This document shows, one piece after another, positions 23,183 through 38,100 of a stretch of 64,000 nt of DNA (its first letter is position 1; every line of letters starts with the position of its first letter). Source of the stretch: Andrena cerasifolii (taxonomy: Eukaryota; Arthropoda; Insecta; Hymenoptera; Andrenidae); assembly GCF_050908995.1 (NCBI RefSeq), contig NC_135125.1, positions 11,991,011 through 12,055,010 on the forward strand, read 5' to 3'. The notes below the pieces were generated by a model. That model was not told where the DNA came from and searched no databases. It saw only the letters and a list, made by a program, of their open reading frames with translations. Both the position numbers and the translations under genes were made by a program.

Positions 23183-26100
23183 CTGCGGATGGTCCGACTG
23201 TTAGCGAAACTTTGAAGATATTACTCTGTTGGGAGACGTGTCGGGGTTGGTGGTGTTTGCGTCAGAGGTGATGCTTACCTTTGGACAGTTCTCGCAGGGA
23301 TAGTTCCGAAGATCACCGTGAACGATCGCACGGTGACGAACCAGAAGCGGTCGCCAGGCGTAGGCTCGTGGACAGCTGTCGCAACGATGTTGCTCTGCTG
23401 GGTATCTATGACAGGTCACCAGGTGACTGTCCAGTCTGCAAGGAGAACATCAACGCCATAAGACACTCTGCACTTGTGCCGCTCGAATGTCTACCACTAC
23501 AAAGCACTCTGCACTGACACGAAAGCGAAAACGGAGAGATCCCTTCCTAAGCCCTAGTATCACCGAACCAAGATTCTCCACGAAATAACACTCCCTATCC
23601 CGCTCGGGTGAAAAGCTCTGGAGATCGTTGGAAGGTAATCGCGACGAACTCGCAGAACGTCTGGAGAAAGGGAGGCCCAGATGTAATCGATCCCTCGCAA
23701 CGCACCGACGAAGACTGCGCTCGGTGCAGTCGAGGATGATGACTAAGTGACTTCGGTAGCGCGGCAGCGGACAACCTCTCCGCGTAATAACGGTCACACG
23801 CCCCCGTGGAAGAGGGTGGTCATCGCGTAGACGGGAGAGGTGGTGGCGTTGGTGCACACGAACGCAAACGCGGCGTTCTCGGGGGTGTCGCGAGGTGGGC
23901 ACGGGTTATGGTCACAGGATGTGCCATGGTGTGTGCCGGCATTGATTTTACACCCTCGAACACACGTGTCGCGTGAAACCCGTTCGTGGTGAGATAGTAG
24001 GTTCACGGTGACGGTGCGCCGTGCCAGATGAGCTGCGGGCACGCGACGCCTTCGATGATGCATAAGGGGCTGGCTCGATGCAACCGAATGCGGATCTCGC
24101 GCGCGTACTTTATGCGCCACAACAGGTGACTCTGCTCGACCTGGGGCTCGCGGAAGTGGCTGGTGTCGCGGCTTGTCGGCCGACCGGCAAACGGATGCCG
24201 GAACGAAACGAAATGGATGTCCGCGATCGGACCAGCCGCAGCGACGCGACGCGACGAATAAAAGTTTCGTGTACCGTGCACGATGAAACAGCGATGGGAA
24301 TACAAGTCGCGTGTTTGAACGGTCTCTAAGAATGCGCGTGCAGATTTTCGCGGAAAATGCCGAAGCAAATACTTGGAAATAAGGGTGCATGCTCTTGATT
24401 GAAAGATTTGCTCTCGACTAGCAATTAAAGCAACACGTGACTCGACTTTTCCGACCGACTCGTTCGCGTTCTATCGTGGGAAGAAATCGTGAGCCGGGCA
24501 ACGCGAACTTACGTGTCGATCACATCGGTTAAGTATTTGACTTTTCGTTTAACGGCGCAATGCAAACAGCACCGACCCCTAAAAAAGCTATTGACGCGAC
24601 TGGGCCAACCCTCGAAATAGTTCGCGTGCTCGGGCCCCCCTCTTTTTGTGCGGAGTGCAGCTAACTCTCAGATTTAAAGTGGATAGCGTGTCGCTCGTTC
24701 CCGTATTTTGTCGATCAATGAATAATTTATCCGCCGAATCAAGCAACGTGGCAATTACGTGGGCGTTCGATGGTTCTATCATTTCCTTCAAGTTTCTTCA
24801 CTGGGTGCGAAAGTTTCAATGTTCGCTTCTCAGACAGAGCTATTAATTTCGCGGTACAGTTACCAAAGTGTTTCCTGCGATCTGATTTTAAAAGTATACA
24901 TGAATCGCTCAAGAGTCGAGCTTGCTTCGAGGCTATTTCGCGCCGATAAAGTACCTAGGGATAATAAAGTATCATTGGAGGTGGGGAACGCGCGAGTAAC
25001 GACGCGTCTTCCGTTCCACGACGCAACAGACCAAAAAGATAATCGATGCTACGAGAATCTACCCAAGTTATGGATACAGGATGTTGAAACACTTACAGCT
25101 CGATGTCTTGGAACGGCTTGTCGCAGACAGTGCATCTAATCTCTCCCTCCTCCTCGTCCTCCTTATCCTCGTCGACGGTTCCGCTGTGTTGCGAAGCTGC
25201 AAGCACAAAGAAGAAAAGGCGCGTGAAACGACGGCGACACCACGAAACCGGTAGGCAGGGTGGAAGTCATAATTCCATTCCAGTTTGTGACGGGCTGCGG
25301 CTCTATAAATTACACCCCCGAGAACGATGATACGTGACCTGTCGTGGTGTGGGCGAATTACGTGATCGAGGAGCACGCGGGGGCCAGCGGAGTGTGGCGT
25401 GACAAGTGGACGCCGGGATTGTTCCTGAATTATTAAATCAAACCGGCACTATCGTTATATCTACCTAGCGAAGAGCTCGGCCTGTCTGCTAACTTCCAGC
25501 GAACCCGTAACTCCTCTCTATTTTTCTCGGAAATATGGGAGCACCGTTCACGAAGAACCGCTTCGATGCTGTTCCTCGAACACTTTAACACGGACGCTTG
25601 GAATTTAGATAACACCACTATGAAGTACCTTTCCCTCTCGCTAAACGGTCACGATGCTGCAGCGGACGAAGACAATGGACACAATGATGCACCAGTTAGC
25701 TGGCAGTACGGTGTCCCATGGGTGAAAACGCGAACGGGGTGTCTGGGACCGCTTCCTATTGGTAAAACCGAGGTCGGAGTCCAGCCAATCGCAGGTGAGG
25801 CTTCGTTGCCCCCCGCGGCCTCTTTTCACCCCCATGTGACAGGAGCAACGGCAGGTAAAATCAGGAGCCCGTGAACGAGTCAGCGCATAATTTTTCCTGC
25901 CGTTGGTTCTCGATCAACCCTATAGTAGAGCATGACTTTTGCCTTTACTGAGAGTAGGAAAGGAATTCTTTGAAGCTAGCTGACTATCCTATTGAAATAT
26001 CAGAACTGGGAAAAGGAGCGTATGTTCAAATCGCAGTGACAGGAGAAGTTAGTGGGTGGAATGGAGTAAGGATCGTGATGGAAATGAGCGCGAATGAGAT

Positions 26101-29100
26101 TGCAATGGTAACGGGAGAGTAATTGGCCAGTCGATGTACACTGATCGAATATTAGCGGGGCTAGTGGCGAAGTCGAAACGATACCCGTCCTCCAACGGTT
26201 ATTTAAATCTGCCGCTACACTTGTCCCAACCATATGGTCGAACGATGGCCCCCAACGGACCTTCATGGGAACCGGGCACAGCCCCTACGCCACCAACTAC
26301 GCCCCACGCCACGACGCAACCCCCCATAGAACGTTAATCGTTTCTCTATCCACGACTAATTTAGAGCGGCACGCCGTGAATTTAAACAATGAAGGATGCG
26401 GTCGACCTCGCGATTCGGTAAACGGGGTCCATCACTAGTCTTTAGAAAACTAGCTTCGCGTAAACAGCAAAAACATTATACAAAATTATGTGGATATTCC
26501 AGGAAAGAGGATCGACAGGAATTTTCAAATTTTTCTGAGTTGATCTGATTTTACGCATCGTTTATGCAGTTTGTAATTTTAGATAGTAAGTTTTATAACA
26601 ACGCGTTGATTCCAGGAGGTACAGTGTATTTCTTGCAAGATGTGGGTGCACTCGAGATGCGTAAAAGGAAATGTACTTTTCTACGAGTGCAAAAATTGCA
26701 CATCAGATTGTGAAGATAGTAATTAGTTGATAGAAGATGGCGAATGTTTTTATAATACTAGATATATGATTTATTGCTACTATGAAGGTTTAAATTTTTA
26801 TTTATTATTGAAAAGTAATAAATATTTTATAAGGAAACAACTCTTGTGCCATTGTGCTATTTTATTACCACTTAGATAAGTTATTAACATTTTCTTAATT
26901 GATTGCACCTATAGTCAACCTACCCCACACTGTTAGTCTACTAACCCCGACCACGGGGCTGGTTGACCAGCATGTAAGGTGTTAGAAAAACATTAAAATG
27001 CCTTAAATGTTGTCACATTGAGTCAACATTAATAATTTAATCAGATAGCCAAATGTATGCCCTATCAAATATAGTAACCGGTTTAATGATATTTCGCCTA
27101 TATAATTTATTAAAAATCAAAAACTGAAAAATTGGCCTACCAGCCCCGGTCTCCCTTACTATGCTGCAATTTTGGACAAGCCACGAAAAAAAACCTAGTG
27201 GAATGCTACGTTGCGGAAAGTCAACAGGTGGGATCCACTGGCAACACCCCCTGCAGCCGCGTCAGTTGGCGGTTGCATGGGAAAAAGTAACGGAAATCAA
27301 TGTTTCCGTGGCATCGTGACGGACCAGGATCAAGTAGATACCCCCAAAGAGTTGGAGCGAATCAACGGATACCTCGCAAGCGGAACCGACACCCCTCCGT
27401 CGAAAAAACTACGTTGATCCCTTACGAGCGTCAGCCGCGGAGGCACCCAACGGAACAGAATTTTATTCTGCCTACCACAGGCATACCGCAAATAATTTAG
27501 TATGCAGGTTGATTGCTAATTGCGTGCCGAGCCAGAGGAAAACGTTACACGAGCTTACGTGATAATCGCTTGATTGATAGTGGAGGAGAAATTATAATAT
27601 TATTAAATATCTGATTAGGTCACATCGCGGAGTGCGGTGCACGCAGTTTTCTCCGACTGGTGGTAACTCGGGACAGAGGGCCTTGACACCCTATGCTCGT
27701 ACAGGATGTTTTCCCACTTCGTGCTCTGGATTCGTCGCACAATGCATTCGCGTAAAAATAGCAGGTAATCACTGTCCTAGAAATTATAAAGTGTTCTCTA
27801 ATTGGATACCGTGACCCTAAGTCGGGTACTAGAAATTTGCGGATATATATGGCAGATTTCGCAAGCGAGTCAAACGTCAAACAGGACGTGTCATTAGTCC
27901 GATGAATCAGATAGGGTTGCAACGTGTCACGCATTTTCGCCCGCCCCCCTGCGCGCGCGTGCCACCCCCTCGGAAAACAGCGTCGCGTGCCCTTTTATGC
28001 GCGGATACCCCTTTTTTCTGGCGGTGCCCTTTCTTTTTTCCTCTCTCTTCTGGGTCGACCCTGAGGCCAGGTTACGCGCGTGTTAATCGACAATACCGGG
28101 CCATAAATTATCCTCGACCCTAAATAGAGCCATCCAGAGGAGCGCGTACAGAGAGATGCATCTTGTGGATGGGATGAAAAGTCGGAGCAGGGGTTGAGGG
28201 GGAAAGTGAGCGTCGGAAAAACAGGCGCCGCGAAAAATCAAAACCATAACTCACGTTTAACTGCCGTTGCCAGTTGCATCTACACCCCCCAATGCACCCC
28301 GGGCGCAACGTGGTTTACCGAATCGTCGAAAAAAATGCGTCTGTCCCCGGGGATCATAAAACGTCGTATTGCTTGTCATTCGACAACGCAGTAGTGTTTT
28401 TCACGAACGTGTACAGGGGGTAGTTTCGTTCGCTGTTGCTCCTCTGGCCATAGTTTCGACGGCCGATAGAAATAGTTGAGTGAGAATTGCGATTGGACCG
28501 ATTCTAACGAGTGTACGTATTTGGAAGTTTTAAGGGGGTGCGAGATTTCGTTGCCATTTTAATGCGGTCGTATGCATGCACGCGCCCCCCATGTAGGCAT
28601 GTTAAAGTGATTCCCCGCGTCGCCTTCCTCCCCTTCTCACGAAAAAAATGATCCGCTCAAGGGAGACAGGGCAGAGATATCCCTAGCAAGGGTTGGTACA
28701 GGGTGTACCGTTTGTTTGACATCATTATTCTCGCTGCCCGCACCAGCTTGCCAGAGATTTCTCGTAAAAATGGCTGCGCCGGATTAACGACGATGCTGTT
28801 GTACCATTCCTGTGTACTTTATAGGTGGCACTTTTTCCTCGCTTATTACGTCCCCTTTGGTAGGGTGAAACAGGGGATTGTAACGTTACACAAAAAGAAT
28901 CTCGTTGCTCGATTAGTAAATTTTATCAGTTAAATACGGGACATTCCATGCGCACTCGGACAGATTTCGGAGTAAGTTTTCGTAGATTGCTCAAATTTGA
29001 ATATGTTCTAGTCTTTAGTGATGTTTATACGTACCTCAAAGGATTTTTCGAAACTTTGAAAAATGTCGATTTTACAGCTGTTTGAAGTTAAGTGCTACCT

Positions 29101-32100
29101 TTTTTCCAATACATTATAGCTATGGAAGTAGTAAACGGATGGACATGAGCTTTACGGTGTCTATAGAGAAGATATTGAAGTTTTAAGAAAAAATTATTTC
29201 AGTTTAAAACACAAGGTTAGGAATGAAGTAAATATATTGAACTATCTATCCAGTAGATTGAGTTTCTTTCTTTCATTCCTAACCTTGTGTGGCCTTGAAG
29301 GTCATAGTATACCATATGGTACAGAGCCAGTTTTAAAATATCCATATTTTTGAAAATTTGTCCATCAAGGGGAAGGATAGAACTATATTCTCCTTTTTCA
29401 GATTTTTGAAATCGCGCCTGATGTTAAAAACCTGCATTTGTTTAAAATAATTGCACAAAAGTGGTTAAATTTTTTTTTAAACTGAAATAATTTTTTCTTA
29501 AAACTTCAATCTCTTCTCTATAAGCACCGTAAAGCTCATCTCCATCCGTTTACTACTTCCATAGCTATAATGTATTGAAAAAGGTAGCACTTAACTTCAA
29601 ACAGCTGTAAAATCGACATTTTTCAAAATTTCGAAAAATCCTTTGAGGTACGTTTAAATATCACTAAAGACTACAGCATATTCAAATGTCAGCAATCTAC
29701 GAAAATTACTCCGAAATCTGTCCGAGTTCGCATGGAATGTCCCATACATAACGAGGTGCAACCCTTTTGAAACGGCAAGAATTTATCAGCGCTCTTCGAA
29801 TTCCCAGTTGAACTTCCGTAATTATGAATAAACATTTGCCGGAACAGTTGGAGTCTACTTCCGGGGCAGGCTGTCCGCTGTAGGAGTCGGGCCCTGGCGG
29901 CGAGAAATTCTGCTCCCCCTCGCTGAAGATAATTTATAACAAACGAAATCTTCGAAATTTTAATTGGCCCCCAGAGGGGCCGATTTAATTAAGAACGAGG
30001 TCGCGCTCTCGCAGAGCTACCTCGCTGTCTTCTGTCCTCGAGGAGACATTTACGAGCTGCCGAAATTACGGGGAAAAATCGTCGGCGAATTAACCGTAGA
30101 CACCGAGCGGCCCGAACTTCGACAATAATCCCGGTTTTAATTACCGCGACATCTGGGTGTCGCTTATAACCCCCCCTCCCCCTCTAATCTCCGCCTTCGC
30201 AGTCATCCGGATTCTGACCATCGCGCGGGAGTTACAACCAGATAATTGTCGAGCAGTAAGGCACCTAAGCGCTACCCCCCTTCGCCAAATGTCTCGAATA
30301 TATTTCCCGCTCGTTGTAATGAAATTGGGAGATGGATAGGCTACTTTCCCCGACAGTTTGGGCCTGGATTCCACATTTTTAAATAGTAGACGCTGGTAAC
30401 CCTCCACTCCTGAGTTTAGGAAGGTGGAATTTGTCGATGCCACTGATAGCACGATATGGATTCCCGTAGCGTAGCTTTGAAAATGAAAGCTCCAAATTCG
30501 AAAATCGCTGCTACGATCAAGTGCGCGGCTGGTTTCTCTTCCTGCCAGCTTTCCCTCGCGATATAAGCTCGAATGCAGCCCCGGAGAAAGATGTTTTATA
30601 ACGAAATTTAAAACGGCACGAGGCAGGGCGACACGCAGCTTGAGTGCGTCTATCTCGAGATAATCAGCGCTTATTACCGGGCTGAACAGGGGTTAATACG
30701 CAACGGCCGACCAGGTGAATCACGCCAGAATCACGGGTGCATGACGAGCAGCTCGTGCACTCAACGATTCCCGATTTACCCTCTGTCCTCCCTCGCATCA
30801 GCGGTAATTCCGCTTTCCGAAGACACCTGCCCACCCCCACGTTACGGATCGTACGCGCGATCCCGCGCGCAGTGCGCACGAGTCAGGCTGCGATAGGTAT
30901 CGGGCCAAAAAGTCGTAAAGCCAGCTTGCCCGGCACGCCGGGGCAACTGGGGATATTCTAATGGGTTCGATTATCCGTTGTCATGGGTTTCCGTTGTTAC
31001 GACAGTTGGCGAACTCATTACTCCAATTCTGCAGCAATTTTTCTATCGATCTACGATGATCGTTATGAACGTATTAGCGGTGCGTCGGCTAATAGGTGTT
31101 TTGTTCAGAAGAATAGTAGGTATACATGTATACTCTCTGATACTCACCGGTCTCTCGGTCGCTTCGATCCTCGGTAGTGTTTTCACCGAGCATGTCCTGC
31201 AGCTGAAGAGGTTCTCGAACGCCGAGAAGAAGCTCTTCACCCACCGCTATGTCCCGCACGGTCTCGTACACCATCTGCGGACAATGACACCCTTGAATCT
31301 TCCGACCCCTACTCGCTACCTTTCATCGCGAATCTATCTCGAGCGACTTCGAGTAGCGCTCGCAACGAACACTAAGATGCTGCGCCGATAATCGTGGACA
31401 TTGAAGTGCATAGAGAGACGATGGCCAGTTGTGAGCGAAGAAGGGAGACGGGGGAATCACGAATATGATGTTGCAACAGCTCCGTGCCCCTCGTCCATTA
31501 AAATCTCACTTCCGCGCGACACATATTTTACATCGCGCCCGACGGAGTCCATAACGTTCGAAAGCAATGAAAGGATCTTTATGGTGTCGTCAGGAGGCCC
31601 CCGAAAAGTCATTACAACGGCGATTCTGTAGGGCTCTGATAGAGCGCGAGCCACATCCCCCATTCCCACAGCGATTGCGAGCAGGGCGTATAGGAAGTCG
31701 GCGAAACGACCCCGTGGGGTGACTTAATAACTAAACACCCTGTATACACGTAGCTTAGGGCGCGCCCACGACGCCGGGAATACCATGTGCCACGGTTCAC
31801 ATAGATAGACAGAACCGAAAGGACACGAGGCTCGGATCGCCCCCAAATTGACACCGTGACCTCCATTGCTTCCGTTCGATCTACGCTCAAATGATGAAAA
31901 GTGTCTGAAATTACAGGGATCTGGGGGAAACACTTGATACTGATTTAGAAAGTTACGCCGAAGGGTTGAAAATTATCAAGGAGAGCAGTTTTGCGCCCTC
32001 GTGACTGTGGAATGGATGGAGGTACGGATTCTGGCAATCGCGCTTTGCAAATTTAATGGAACGATTCTGAAATGTTACGAAGTCGTCCGTTTGCCAGTTA

Positions 32101-35100
32101 CAGCTGTAACCGTTGGCGAACTTAGTCGCGGTTTCCGCTCCACCGTTGCCTCATTAACGAGTCAGGGAAACGGTGACAGAGTAATTTTTTTCGCTAGTTT
32201 AGCTAGCACACGTGAAATTAACTGCGGCTGCGTCTGACACCGGGTAATTGTTCCTTCCTATTAACTGCAACTGTCGATCGACTGTCAGTTGTACTCGAAA
32301 TCGAATTCGTAAATGGTCGATGGTAAATGTGGCGCCACGAGTTGGTGCCGAGTTGTAAAACAATTACCGAAGCACGCGTGGTCGCGTGGAAAGGTGGGCG
32401 GAAGTTGGGATCGTTCAGCAACCGATGATGAATATAAATAATTGTAACCGTAATTATTATAGTGAATACCTGTCCGCCGATGAGCACGTGTCGCATGTTG
32501 ACAGCGTGAGGACTGCTGCTGGTGCTGCGAACATATTTCAGCCAATTGTTCGTTTCGTGGGATGCATCCAACCACCCTCTGGCCCCGCTGCCAGCAGTGC
32601 GGATCTGAAAGACGAGAAAAATCCAAGTGAAACTAGGAGTTAGAACGGAACCACTGCACCTGACGTTTCTGTCACGCCGACGAAAGATCGAGGGATGGTT
32701 AAGGAACAATAAGTTCGCTTCGGGGGGGGGGGGCGCAAAGTGCACGGTTGACGGTGCACGTGCGGAAAATAGTTCTAACGAATGTGAATTTCCGGAGGCA
32801 AACCGCAATGTTTTGGATCCGGGACATTGCGTTTAACGGACTGCCGCCCACGGATCTCACCCTCTCGTCGTCACCCTTGCACTCTCGCAGCGTGGCCACT
32901 GTTACTTCCTGCTCCAGCATCCAATAGGGTGTACTCCCTACTTTCAGGGCGAGACAAGTGATTTTTTCAATTGTCTTGCGCGGCCACGCAACGCTCCGAG
33001 ACGCTTGGTCGGCCAAGCGGCTCACCCCGATACACCCCCAGGCACCCTGCCTTTCGATGCCACTCCCGGACTAATTCTCCTCCCGACACCCTTCGTCTCA
33101 CGCTGTAAACACATTTTGCACTTTCACCGAGGACCTCGTTGTCTCTGCCCCCCTTTGTGAGAACCGCCTGACGCGTCCAACGTGCAGGAGAATCTTATTT
33201 TCAACCTGCCCTCCCTAGATCATTTTCATTCCCATATAATTTCCACGAGATGTTCGGAATTCGTGCTCGTGCTTCCTTGGCGCGCTTATCAGAGACGCAT
33301 CTAAGAACGTTTCACCGCAACTCTCTGACCAAGGGTAGCTTTTACCCTACCACCTGCCGGTAGCGAGTACAACTAGCTGCGCCCATAAAAATCAATGAAT
33401 CTCGCAGGTGGATAAGCGCCTGCCCCTCGCAGGTAAGTAATCACGGTTACCGAGCCTCGAAAGACGGGAAACTGTTCCCGGCGGACAGCTTTGCTCATCC
33501 GCATACCCCGGATAATCCGCGGCTCGAGTAAACTGTGAAAACATCGGATGATCCGCGAGGAATTTATCCACGCCTCGACACTTCTCACTTCGGTTCAGGT
33601 GTTCCTCAATGAAAAACATTTGCGAACGCTGGCTATCGCTATCGAGAGACAGCAAGTGCTTAAAAAAGTAAAGAGAAATGCCGCTGAATTCTCGATTCCG
33701 AAAGCATCAATGAACTTTTACGAGCTCCTTCGAGTATCAATGATCCAAGCACGGATCCAGGTAGCCGGGAAACTGGTAATACCCCATAATGCCAGAATAA
33801 GAAGTGGGACAGTTTGGGGACAAGGAAAGCGAAGAAAGAGAGACGAGATGGCCAGGTCTCCCTGCGCTCATAATGGCCAGTTTAGCTACCGGGCCTGCTA
33901 AGGAGCGTTTCCGGAAGATGGGCACGAACGAATCACCACAATGGGACTTCTCTGGTCGTGTAACGCGACAGATTAGGATCTGGCGCGATTGACACCTCCG
34001 ACAATGATGCACCAACTGGGTACTCGTCGGTGCAGCAAACAGCTTTCTCGCGGAGCAGAAAGGAAACTTGTTAAAACTCGCGTTCCACCTTGAACTCTTC
34101 CACGGCTGTTCCATCAAGAGTGAAATGAATGTTTCCGCTGTTACCTTTGCTTCCCCACGCCTGTCTCTGACGTAAAGTTGTAATTTAGAGAATCAATTGA
34201 GTCTGAACGCAAGAGAGACTTTAATATTTTACATCAGCTTGCCACGAGGTTCTGCGTTCCAAGTTTCCTTCCTTCTGCTTCGCACGAGTCTTTCACGCTT
34301 TTCGAGAAGCGAGTCGTCGTTGACCGTGGGCCTCGCAGCGGGAACTTCTATCCGCTTTGTCGGCGTGCACGGACATGTGCTAACAATTCGTAGGACAGAT
34401 TGGTCTAGCCGTGGATCTCGTTCATTCCCACAATCGTGGCACAGAAGCCTGCGGCAAACCGACGGGGCTACTGAGCCACTGCTTCTAAGAGTCCTCCCAC
34501 TGCAAGCGGACCGGGCATTAACACCAGAATTCTTTGAAATTAAGGGAAAAATCTTTCTGCTGGAAACACAAACGGCACCCCGGATTGCGTGTTTTACGAA
34601 TTTCTTTCTCTGTTATCGAGTGGGAGAGAATTAATTACGAGCCGCGCATTATCTTTGCACAATAACGACGGACCGTCACACGGAAAAACGGATCAAAGGG
34701 AAAAGAGAATGCGAGCCGAGCGGAAGCAGACTAGGAGGGAAGGGGAGTGCGGCCAGAAAACGCTGGTGTCGACGGGCGACACGCGAATAAATTATAATTG
34801 CATGATTCCTTGAGCCTCTTTAGCGGCGTGGCGCGCACGTGAAATTGCTAAAATTGGCAGAAATGCGCGACCATTTTAATTACATCCGAGATTTTCACAC
34901 TGACTTTTCTCTATGAACCTACATCCTCTTCCGCGCGCCGCTTCTGGGAAGTCCACTGACATTTAAACTTCAAACCAGGGACTAGGACTCGGCTGATAAT
35001 TGAGCGGACAGGAAATACTGGGAAATTTAAAGATCGCGATTGGAATTCTTTTGGGAGGATGCAGCGGAGCAGAGATATCCCAATTTGTCCATCCACGCGA

Positions 35101-38100
35101 GGAGAAAGGTTGCTGGGGAGTGAGAAAAGGACGGAGAGATCGGACAAGAGGCGGCAAGACGCATCCTGGGCATCGGTTGATCTGCAGGACACGCGGTCAG
35201 GAGAATCCTCCTCGTTCGCCCGGCATGGGGCCTGCAGGACAGGCCGCGTCGCACAAAACACGCGATCTCCTCTTTTCCCTTTGTAACCTCACACCTCCAA
35301 CAAAAACGAGCCGACGAAAGATCTTTCTACGTCGGTTGGGTTTTACCGAAAATACCCCACCGGCGAGAATAGAGGCTGCCAGACAGCGCGGCAGATCCTC
35401 GTGGATCCTCCTGAATGGACCCTCATAATCGGCGAGGTTCCGCGTCGTTTTCGACGTTTCGAGGGATCAAGCACGGATGGTAAGTCGATCGTGATCTCTG
35501 GCCGTCGAACTCAACGTTTCAATCTGGCGGTTACGGGGACCTCCGCGTGGAACGTGTCCATTCACAAATTAAGATGTCGTGGATCTAGGCTACCTGGATC
35601 CTGCTGTCCATCCTTTATAGCATCTACTCAAAGGTATGTTCGACTCGCGTGAAATAGTATGGAGTAGAAGCGATAGAGACACTCTGGCGTTAAAAGCGGG
35701 AAACAACGAAATGGAGGAGTTAAACGCACGCGAATACGAGGATAAATGAGCGACATTCATTGTCCTCGCGTAACTTATGGCGAAAAGAGACAGAAAGAGA
35801 GGGGGCTTCGGCTCGATAACGAGGGACAAAAGTTATGAATAAAACGGATCGATAGCGTATGATAGTCCCGTGATGGCCGACGCAAAAATGCTTTTAGCCG
35901 ACACAGCGTGTCCTCCTCCCTCGTGAAAAAAGCACCTCGCGAGTTTCCCGACTCGTCAACTTCGAGGCATCGCAGTGTTTCGACTAAAGCGCTTTTAATG
36001 ATTTTTCCCGAGTCAGCTGATCGATAAAATCTCAACGCACTTGACATATTAAAACTTGCGCTTCTTACAATTAGTGGTGAGTATGCTACGCCTGCAGGGG
36101 TGATTAACGCTGTGATTAGCAGTGAGAGTCTTTCAAAGTTCATCATTACGATCAACGCACGGATCATCGTAGATCATAGCGGGGACAATGAACCGTCATT
36201 ATCGTCGTGTGACGCAACAATGGCATATCGAATTGCATTTTCGACCCCCCTTGCTGGAGAACGTCCAGGAGAAAGAGAAGCTCGTAAACATCGTGTGCCC
36301 CGCTGCAGCAGCGAATTTCCCAGAGTTTCGAGAAATTCGTTGGGCGTCGGGGGGAGGGGAGCGAAACGGTCAATTATCACCCCCTAAATAACAGGGCTGT
36401 TTACGATTCCAGGCGTCGTATAGCGCCAGCGCAATCCCCCGACCGAACGTAGCATTAGCCATGGCGACATCTTTGCTTAATTTCCTCTTAGTTTAAAGCA
36501 CGAGCAGGGAGGAGAGTGTAGACGATTCTCGTCGAAGCCTCCCGCCAGTCTTAGTTGGTCCTTAATTAATTTCTGCCAGCCCATTGTCGCGTCAGTCCTC
36601 GCAACAGGCTCGCGATTCCTGTACAATTGTTGATGGAACGTTTAATTTTCTGGATCCATGCAATTCGGGAGATTGGATTCCCTCTCCACCCCGATTAGAT
36701 ACATATTTTCCCGTACTTGACCCACTTGACTCGTGCCAGGAAAGTAATGCAAGTAATGACGGAGCAAACGGTGCCCTTCGACCCGTGTCTAACGCGCAGC
36801 AGATGCCACCCCCGACGTGTGTGCTCACGGAGCCAACTCGAACCTCTTTCTCCCCATACCGACGTTTCTAAGGGAAGCTACCCTCGGCGTATCTAGCGGT
36901 ATAAATTATATCCGAGTCGCGTCACTGCCAGCCCCTTATATGATCGATCATTAGAGAGGCTGGCCTGCCAGAAAATTTGCCAAAATCGGTTGATTCGTTT
37001 CTCCTCGAGACAGAGGAGTCCGCCAACCCTCTAACTCAACCGAGCCTTCGTTTCTCTCGTCAACTGGGTACGAGTGGCAAGTAAGAATAATGACGTTTGC
37101 TCATTTGATGAACGATCTCTGGCCTAACGAAGCAGCTCGTTTCCTGGCGGCTCGACTCTCCTCGGAAAACGATGTCCTTGAAGCCCTCTGATTCGTGCGA
37201 TCTTTAAGACCGGAGGGCCAAAATTTCCTCCCGATTACCAGATTGCTCCTCGGTCCTGCTCACTCGACGCGATCGAAACTCGATGGTTACCGTTGACCAG
37301 AGGTTGGCGGTTGCTCGAGGCAAGTGCATCCCGATTCATGAATCCCTGGCGGAACGTGCGGGACAATTAAGTCACCGCCGGAACCAGCGTAGTTCAGTGC
37401 TGCCAGCGGCGTCGTGATTAATGCAGGCCAATAGTGGAAGGCACACACGGAGCGCCTCCAGGCAGCAGTGTATTCCTGTGTATATTGAACTTAGGCTACC
37501 TCCCTGAACCGGACCAGATTAGTTCGGTCATTGTGGCGAGGCCTGCGCGCTCGTATGCACACAATCTGTCAACCGTGCGCCAACCAAATTCTGCCAATCT
37601 TGGACTAAGTAGATGTACGCGCGAAAACCCGCCGATGGATCCGTCGAATCCGACTGGATTTCCCATTAATCCAGAGAGTTATACCGATCCAGGGTCAGAA
37701 TCGAAATCGAAGTCAAAGAAAAAATTCCAGCGCTGCCTCGACGCCTCGTAGTTTCATCGACGCGGTGGAGATCATTGAACTGATTTAACATCCGAGTGTG
37801 CAGGTATCATAGCAACCTTGGCGGAACACTGTTCCTCCTTGTTTTTTTTTACGGAAAACAATGACTGTCACTGATTGCCCGTCGATTCACAGACGAGATT
37901 GAGTTTACATTTTGAGCGGGTCAGCGAACGGCCCGCGTCACCGATGAATATTACTAGCTAATATTACTACCTCCGAACGGCCGACGTGTTTAATGATAGG
38001 TTCATTAGCCCGTGGTTGCAAATCATTTTCAAAGGAAACACCGTTGCATTAAATAGTAGCGCGGAAAGTTGAACGAATTGCCAGTGGTGGCAATCTCGTG

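Larger units (their letters stand above)
25197..31147 (-). other. ham: ham intron 5 (6 kb) with three transposon-derived segments
   Basis: Contains the PHD-like exon at 26616-26726 (plus strand), a short TIR element at about 26943-27157 and the long inverted-repeat element at 28938-29743. The rest is non-coding as far as I can see. Confidence 0.75.

Noticed and set aside
32218..32808. 196-codon minus frame read as one gene
   Set aside because: Only 32604-32470 is real (ham exon 4). The flanks are intron, shown by TTTCAG before and GTATTC after.
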